A DNA stretch of 64,000 bases from Thamnaconus septentrionalis (lineage: Eukaryota > Chordata > Actinopteri > Tetraodontiformes > Monacanthidae), in assembly GCA_009823395.1 (NCBI GenBank), contig CM020512.1, positions 2,725,905 to 2,789,904 of the forward strand, written 5' to 3'. Position 1 is the stretch's first letter, and every line of letters begins with the position of its first letter. A model generated the notes under the pieces. It was not told the origin of the DNA. It searched no databases and saw nothing but the letters and a program-made list of their open reading frames with translations. Positions 47,081-64,000 of this stretch are shown one piece after another. A program made the translations under genes and the position numbers.

Positions 47081-48532
47081 ATGAAGACTACGTTGTGTTT
47101 TCTGTTTTTGCTGCTAATCTACTCTCTCTGCTCAGGAGAGGTTCAATCAGAGTTTGACAATGAGGTTCCACCACTTGGGAAGCAACTTTCTGATCACAGA
47201 AGAGAAATACAAGATACCCCCAACCAACAACAGACATGTAGACCAGATGTCAACTCTGTGCTGAGAGAAATGAGTGCCATGTTGGCTGAACAGAGGGTGG
47301 AGATCAGGCAACTCCAGAAAGAAAACCAAGGTAGGGAAACAGATTGATGAAAAACAATGCAGATGGTCATAAAAGCAGTAAGTAATTGGCTTTGTTACCT
47401 TCTTGAAAATCTATATATGTATTTATTTTATTTTATTTTTTGTTAAAGCACAAACGGTCAAGCTGGAGTCGCAAAAGATTGAAGTGGAAAAGCAAAAGAC
47501 TCAAGTGGACAAACTGGAGCAACAGCAGCAAGGTATTTTGATACATTGTACAGACAAAATGCAGATACTTCAATTGTCAAAACATAAAATGATATGCAGA
47601 TGAAATTGCCACAGACCAGAGAGGACCACAACAATAGGATATGTGATATTGTGATTTGCGTAGTATTGTGTTAAGATGTGGTCCCACCTTTAGCCTTCAA
47701 CATGTCCTTCTAATTCTTGGAAGAGCTAACCTTGTGCTTTGTGGCTAGTCGGTTGAATTTATTGTCCTTGCACAGAGGTGGTTGGTTTTATGTTTGAAGC
47801 ATTTATTGAAAGCCTAAGTTATGGAACATTGCATACATTTTCCACAAATTTCCAGCTCAAACAGCGGAGTTGGCCTCACTGAAAGCCAGAACAAATGTTA
47901 CAGAAATCCACGTAGAAGAACTGAAGACAGACAAAGAAAGTAAGAACAAAAATGAAAGTAATTATTTTAATTATTCTGACATGACTTACCTTTTCTTAAT
48001 ATAACTCTGTGTCTCAGTCCAACAGGTGGCTTTCTCAGCCTCTCTACTGGCTTCAGGCTCTGGAACTCTCGGCCCATTTAATACTCACACTCCTCTGGTC
48101 TTCAGACATGTGGTCACAAACATTGGGAATGCCTACAACCCAAACACAGGTTCTCACTTTGATAGACTTGTTAAAGTATAAACAGTGTTGACTTCCACCT
48201 GAATGACTGGTGTTTCATCTGAGAATTCTCTACTTCCGTCCATTGCAGGTTTCTTTATTGCGCCAGTGAGAGGAGTCTACCAGTTTGAGTTCTACATCGG
48301 TGCACATGGACATGCTTCTTATCCCACAGGTGCTGTGTTGGTCAAAAATGGAGACCATATTTTTATTGCCTACGAGCATCAGCCATCCCATTACATGAGC
48401 ACAAGTAATGGTGCCAAACTCCTTCTTGAGGTTGGAGATGTTGTGTATCTGAAATTGTGGGTAAACACAAGAGCATTTGACAATGAAAACCACCATACTA
48501 CCTTCAGTGGAAATCTTCTTTTCACAATGTAA
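47081..48532 (+). CDS. Secreted C1q-domain protein, gene 3
   Basis: Five exons: 47,081-47,330, 47,449-47,532, 47,865-47,939, 48,018-48,149 and 48,249-48,532. All are phase 1 and open, giving about 274 residues. The signal peptide begins [19 protein letters not shown]. The stalk ([15 protein letters not shown]) and the C1q head ([49 protein letters not shown]) match gene 1 closely. It is the only copy whose exon 3 donor is the strong GTAAGA, so it probably preserves the best ancestral splicing. Likely secreted and trimeric; the exact ligand is unknown. Confidence 0.92.
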
Positions 48533-48833
48533 AGAGTTAAGAACTCAAGAGTGCTCTAGCCCCACGGCTTTTGACCTCACCATATAGTGATACTTATAAA
48601 ATTGAGTTTTTGGTTCCAAGGAAGTTCATGGAGAGAAATATAACAAGGAGTTGCTGAAAATGCCATAATACAATTATTTTCACACTTTGCGTTTACCATT
48701 TTACCCAATCTCAGTCAGTGAATAAAGAATAATTTGTCTATCATTTGTATGTATGTACAGTATGTATGTATGCATGTATGCATGCACACACAACATAATT
48801 CCCACAACACAACATTTTACCCCATGATTTCTC

Positions 48834-49043
48834 GTGGCTCTGGAGGCAAATAAATATGAACAGTTCAGCGGCTGTGCCCTAGACGCACCGTTTCACACCT
48901 TCCTCACGGTTCGCATGGACTTGAATCGGGTGCTGGAGTATCCCAAGATCGGCCTGCATGCCATCTCCAGAGATGGACCTGTTATGTCTAAAAACAACGC
49001 AAACCTAACGCTGTACAGTTATGTGCAATGTTCCATGTTATAG
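48834..49043 (+). other. Unrecognised reading frame next to an LTR
   Basis: The frame reads KYEQFSGCALDAPFHTFLTV, then RMDLNRVLEYPKIGLHAISR and DGPVMSK, and looks protein-like. It stops a few bases before an LTR-like end at 49,052. I do not recognise it. It may be the 3' end of a retroelement coding region or a fragment of a host gene. Confidence 0.35.
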
Positions 49044-49051
49044 CGTTACAG

Positions 49052-49481
49052 TGTTACGGCCACCCATTGCCGAGCCTGCTTTGTGTTTTCCCCTGCGTGT
49101 GTGTGTGTCTGTGTGTCCCAGTAGGTATCGCAGTGGGCTGGGTTTACTGTGATTGGGGAGCACCTGGCCAGTCTCCCCAAGACCTATAAAGCCGGCAGTC
49201 ATCACCCAGCAGCTCTCGCTCTCTCCAGCATCCGACAGATCTGCTCCTCCATACGTTTTTGTTAATCTTTTATTTTGGTGCTTCGGCCTATCTAATTTCA
49301 TTTCGCACTCTTCAACACTTGCATGCATCACACTAAAATTTGCAAACAACAGCAGACACACTGACAAAGCCATAATACACATGCCATTTAGTTTTTTTTG
49401 TGATTTATTTGAATAAATTAATATTATTTTGCACTGACCAACCGCGTGTTCCCTTTTGTCATGAGCCGAGTAGTGACAACA
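49052..49481 (+). mobile_element. LTR-like element with TATA box
   Basis: It begins TGTTACGGCC, has a promoter-like CTATAAAGCC near 49,184 and ends GTGACAACA followed by GGTGG, similar to the LTR end at 17,352. No target duplication was found, so it is not a clean solo LTR. It may be a 5' LTR with lost internal sequence. Confidence 0.5.
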
Positions 49482-49611
49482 GGTGGCCACTGTGTTGGTG
49501 TGGTGCTGTTGTCGTTATGTAATGCCTGATTGTTTCATCAAGCCTGTTGAAGAGTGTAAGAACGACATAACATTGTGCAGTGTCTTCTCTGAACCCTGGT
49601 TGAATATAATA

Positions 49612-50192
49612 GGACCCTGTCTCAATTCAGGGTCTGCATCCTTCGAAGCATGCATTTGAAGGCCAGTTGCATCATAGCACTGCGCGAAGGCTTGTCCCAA
49701 TTCCCAAAAATCTGAAGCACGCTCCAAATGCGCCGTCGAAATGCGCCCTACTTCTAGCCGATTCGAAGGATACACCGCTACTATCCTTTATGTCCATCTG
49801 TATCCCCAGGATGCTTTGCGTGCTGCTGCAAAGCACCCTGGGATCCTGGGAAGTCAGCTGAAATTAGCGGCATGTACTTGCAAAGACGTATAAATTTAAG
49901 TATTCAAATTTCACATAAAATATTCCGTTTTTAACGTAGGTTTTTTACTTATTTAAACATTCAACGCTATCGTTGGATGGCGAGCTTGATGCTATAAAAA
50001 CGTCACTTCCAGGGTTGGCCAGCAGGAGAAAACGTCATTGACGCAACCAGGAAATACGCCGAAGGCAAGACCATCCCATGTGGTTACCGGGGAGGCGGGT
50101 TTTGGTTCGTCCTTCTCGGCCGGGTACTTTGGAGGACGCTTCCTTCCGACGGAGGACGCTTCCTTCGAAGGATGCAGACCCTGAATTGAAAC
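49612..50192. mobile_element. Second copy of the CTGCATCC-ended MITE
   Basis: Same family as 45,031: it begins 'ctgtctcaattcagggtctg' and ends 'gcagaccctgaattga', with an internal hairpin around 49,800-49,845. The terminal bases have decayed and no target duplication is evident. Confidence 0.8.
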
Positions 50193-51000
50193 ATGCAAAG
50201 AAACTGAAGTAACCTCGCTGTGTGCTCATTGCCACCAAGTGGTCAGTGGGGTGAATTGCAACCTACAGGCCTTCAGATTTTTCTGGAGTGTAAAAAAAAA
50301 TGATAAAAATTGTGGCGGAAACAATGGAAAATATCTGGTTAAAATAATCTCTGATATATACACACAAATACAAATTTTGTATTTTATGCATGTTTTTTCT
50401 TTTTCTTTTTCTTACTTTCTGATGTGTGTACATTATTTTGGCCGTTCCTGTGATAGTTAAGCCTGAGACAGATTGGTAGAATGCAAAATCTCAACATGTT
50501 CGAAAATTGACATAGTATAACAGTTGTTTTCAAAAAAGATTTAGACCTGCCCTTATTGCTGGGGCCCAGTCCCTCACCAACTTCCCAAACAGTTTAGATT
50601 TTATCAGCCCTTACAAACAGAAGCTAATGCCACACTAACACTTATTGTCTGTCAGTTGGTGAAGAGCAGGAAGTGAAAAGGCTATGTCTCATTTAAAAAG
50701 CACACAGGTTTTATTGCATATCAATTTCATGTATAAATTCTTCATAGCATTGGAAAGATTACATTTGGTATACATTGCTATTCTACAGAATTAACATCAG
50801 AGTCATATCTTTTCAGTGAATTTTCTCTAAAGTACATCTTCAATAATCACAAGCATCAAAAGAACTGCAATTTCAGAATTGTTCATCATTATTCTACAAT
50901 CCTTTATTGTTTTTTCATTATGTCTTGTCACACAAGTCTTTTGTGTGTGTTTTAGAGGCGCCTGTCAGACGTCAAGAACTTAAAGTCAAACTCACTAACC
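50193..51000. repeat. Source-like block of the duplicated prdm16 3' flank
   Basis: The segments described at 36,270 and 43,700 map here and to 52,363-53,105. This is the only copy in which the two parts are separated by the ~1.6-kb middle section. That middle section continues toward prdm16, so this copy is probably the ancestral one. Confidence 0.75.
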
Positions 51001-51558
51001 TAACCACATGTACAATAAGTGCATCTACGGATTTTTTTCTTTTCTGTTTTTTTTTTTTCCTTATTTTTGATTTGAATACACATTTCACAAATGGACATCA
51101 TTATGACTACTAAACACGACATGCACAATATCTTTTTTTGTTTGTTTTCAATGGACATAACAGAGGAGATATACAACTGAGATTCAAACAAAACAAGCAC
51201 CATCCATTTAAACCCATATTTTTTTTCCATGATTTTTTTTTTCAGACAAATGCATCATTGTTTTTCATTCATTAAAATACTATACAGTCAAACAAAACAA
51301 ACAAAAAAAAAACACAAAAAACAATACGTATATTTTTTTTATTCTCCTGTAACAGTTGGGGGCGGGGCAGCAACCAAGTTCTAAGCGCTGAAACATCTGC
51401 CAGAATACTTTGTGAAGTTGGCAGAAAATACTTCAATGTCTTCACTTCCTTTTGCTTCACACAGCGCTAATTCATTACAGTAGTGCATGACATGAATTTC
51501 TACATACGGACAACCCAAAGTCTTTATATTTTATAACCACCACTTGAAAAAGAAAGTA

Positions 51559-51590
<32 letters not shown>

Positions 51591-53283
51591 GCTATCATGA
51601 AACTCATTCAGTAGAATGATTTTTTCTTTTTTTTTAAAAAAAGACTTCCGTCTTAAGAAAAGAGACGTGACGCTATAGTTCTGGCATCACACCGCCACCT
51701 GCTGTAGAGACGAGAAATTACAGTGCTTCTGTTCCAGATTCTGCATGTGTCTTAAACGCTGAGCAAAAGATGCTTGCCAACTTCATGTGGAACTTATCTG
51801 GAAATGAATTTGCGTACTAAGCTGTGTTACAGCTGGAGCTCGGTTACAGCCTCAGGGCGCACACGCTTTGAAGCTCTAGTCTGAGAAATACAGCATCAGG
51901 TCTTATTTGGAGGCTCCAGGTGACGTTGGGAGGAACAAGGCTACAATGATCAACAATGCTCACCTACCACCTCCTCCTGCTCTATATCTACACCTATCTA
52001 CAGTAAATGACTTGTGCCCTCTGAGGGGCCATCACTTGTGGACTGAGTTTTTAGCTTGATCTCTTGAGAACAGGCCATATTCAACCAAACTCAAAACCAA
52101 GCACGTTGTTGTCTCTGATCATTAGCAAACAGATATTTTTTAGAATCTTTCAGAGGGGCAAAACCAGCAGAGCAGGCTGACAGTCTTTTTTTTTTCAGTT
52201 AGTTAACCTTCTTTTGCCGAGGTCACCACTCGTTCTTTTTTTTCTTCCTTTTTAGGATCAGATGCCCATGCAGATGTGACCATGTGTTTTCGACTTTTGG
52301 ACAATGAGATCATAAAAAGAACAATAATCACACAACATCCATGAAATGGAAAACAAAAATGAGAAAGAGCTGTGTCCGGTAAAAGCCTGCCAGATTCAAT
52401 ATAATGCCCATTTATTTTATTTATAATGCAAGTTGCTCAAGAACAAACTGGATTTAAAGAGGACACATTGAGGATAGTGGGTAAAATGCTTAAAATAATA
52501 TAAGAATGTTAAAATGCCAAAGACCTACAGCTAACTACAGCTACCTTTTTCTATAAATTAACAACAATTCATTTTAATGGTTTCTTTCTGTTTTGGCACA
52601 CTAACCCATCAAAAACAGAGATTCAAAATCTCATCAATGTTCAGACTGGCGCTCATTCCTTCAGCAACAACAGAGGGATGACATGACTTGTCCTCATGTT
52701 CATCTCTCCAGTCAGGATAAAAAAAAAAAAACAGAAAAAAATAAATACAAACACACACTTCTGAAATCAAATTTATAAGAGCGTAATAATAATAAGTAGG
52801 AAAAAAAGTGTGACAGCAAAAGGCAAGCCCCTTGGAAATGAAATGATTGTCAGAGAACAAAACATCTTCTATGGATTATTTGGCACATACCACTGCACAT
52901 ACCACTGTTGCTATGAACATCTAGGTTATTTTGTACATCATGTGACAATATCATACAATTTTGGTCCTTCTCTAAAATAATTATATTAACAATTTAGCAC
53001 TGTGGTGCCTACAAAGGAACAATACTGTTGCATCTAATAGGGGGAAAGGGTAAATAAAATTAACAAACAACAACAAAATAAACAAGCAGAGAAAGACTTT
53101 ACTCATTTTCCTTTGCTCTTCTTAGCTCATTGAAATCGCCTCATGCTGCGCACATTAAATCTCCGTGAAATCATTCAGAGTAGGAACAAAAAAACAGCAG
53201 TCTAACTGGATCTGTTAATTTATCAAGTAACATTTTAGCGTGGCGCTACTGTTGATTCAAATGAAACGACGTCGGTGAGAGAG

Positions 53284-53338
<55 letters not shown>

Positions 53339-53686
53339 AAGCCCACCGTGGTTCTCAGTGAAACAGCACCACCCAGTGGACATGTGACGCGGTGCTGCTG
53401 CTGCAGTGCTTGTTTGTAGGGCGTGTGCACAGACTTTTAGAGACGTGCTCGTCGTTAACTGTCTTTACAAGAAAGCCTCACGCGGGTCTCTCTGCGGGCG
53501 GTGCATGACGGGAGGCGCGCAGTAATGCCGAGTTTTCAGCGCCGTCGAGTGTTTTTCAGCGCTGTTGAGATCATGTCCTTCACATCAACAGGAGCTTAGC
53601 AGTGCTTTCTCGTCGACGGTCTCGTGAGACTCCTCTCCATTGGGGACAGACAGCCCCTCCCGTCTGTCATGCACTCTTACAAGTTG

Positions 53687-53724
<38 letters not shown>

Positions 53725-53880
53725 CGGACACTTTCTACCTCTGTACTTGACACTGAAATTTCCTCTCTCGGGTGCTATGTCGTCTCACTACACCACACGT
53801 CCGCTCGGCGGCTTCGAAGCCAACCCGCCCGTCCTTCAATCCTCACCCCCCCCCCCGGCTCTCCGTCTGTCTCTAAGTCT
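50900..53880 (-). other. prdm16: Probable prdm16 3' UTR and downstream flank
   Basis: No gene is seen on either strand between the C1q array and the prdm16 stop. PRDM16 mRNAs in vertebrates have a long 3' UTR, and T-rich signals on the plus strand (AATAAA on the minus strand, for example near 52,408 and 50,902) could end it. The stretch contains a (GA)n run (53,281-53,340) and a (CA)n run (53,688-53,722). The exact end of the transcript cannot be set from sequence alone. Confidence 0.5.
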
Positions 53881-63567
<9,687 letters not shown>

Positions 63568-64000
63568 CTGGGGGAGCAGAAAGACGAAGCCCGTCAGGGC
63601 CTGGTTAAACCCATTTTAACACTGTCTCCAACTGTGTATACCAAATCAACTGCAACATACGTATGTGAATAAAAGACAGACGAGTTTACAGAATTGAAAC
63701 CAAACATTCTACTGCATTTACCCCTCCACAATAAACATTTGCAACAAATTTACCATGAAATACATCTACTCATTTAAAAATTTCCAATGGATAATATGGT
63801 TTTTCCACATATTAAAATAAATCTGTAAATTGAAAAAAGCCAAACTACCCAAGAGGAAATGCCAAGATAAATTAAAAAATTAAAAAAAAAAAACAATATA
63901 TTATATATAACATTCTAAAAGAGATCATTGAAAACAAAAAAAAAACAAAACAAAACATAACTCATCTCATACATACAGCTGTGGAGGAAGAAGCATGAGA
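63568..64000 (-). other. prdm16 intron at window edge
   Basis: AT-rich intron sequence upstream of the large exon. Earlier exons lie outside the window. Confidence 0.7.

Overview
The window is nuclear DNA of a teleost fish. The evidence is intron-rich genes with GT-AG splice sites, a vertebrate prdm16 gene that matches the PRDM16 family residue by residue, a cluster of fish-type secreted C1q-domain genes, and dense microsatellites mixed with fish transposons (tRNA-headed SINEs, Tc1/mariner, hAT-like MITEs, LINEs, solo LTRs). No bacterial or organellar signal is present. Most genes were rebuilt exon by exon by matching splice sites and codon phase. Coordinates come from reading the sequence, and percent identities were not computed.

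Region 1 (about 2.3-29 kb, minus strand) holds three divergent alpha-tubulin-like genes, here called A (2,727-6,750), B (10,742-13,674) and C (23,034-27,217). Each has a start exon that codes only for Met, followed by four coding exons. Copies A and C lie in a large direct duplication (about 2,275-7,585 and 22,579-29,007). B is older and more typical. All three lack the acidic tubulin tail. A and C have also lost or changed conserved GTPase residues, and each carries one frameshift at a different site. Between B and C lie SINEs, a degraded LTR retroelement (about 17.3-21.4 kb) and a short telomere-like repeat.

Region 2 (about 29-33 kb) has no gene I can name. It contains a SINE, retroelement debris, exon-like repeats and a TA microsatellite of about 620 bp.

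Region 3 (about 33-50 kb, plus strand) is a tandem array of secreted C1q-domain genes. Three five-exon genes are intact (33,270-34,684; 37,806-39,399; 47,081-48,532) and one fragment is broken (42,541-43,085). Each intact gene has a TATA box, a signal peptide, a coiled-coil stalk and a C-terminal C1q domain. The array is interrupted by a solo LTR, a hAT-like MITE, a Tc1 element, and a LINE with a MITE nested in it. Blocks of the sequence next to the 3' end of prdm16 recur inside the array, so prdm16 flank was carried along when the array expanded.

Region 4 (about 51-63.6 kb, minus strand) is the 3' half of prdm16: nine coding exons from the last finger of the first zinc-finger cluster to the stop codon, followed by a probable long 3' UTR. 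The PR domain and the earlier fingers lie beyond the right edge. The large exon reads with one base missing. Together with the single-base frameshifts in tubulins A and C, this makes small assembly indels a serious possibility throughout the window.

The genes do not form one pathway. They are a microtubule-like gene family, a secreted innate-immunity or synaptic-type C1q family, and a developmental transcription regulator, held together by local duplication and transposon insertion.
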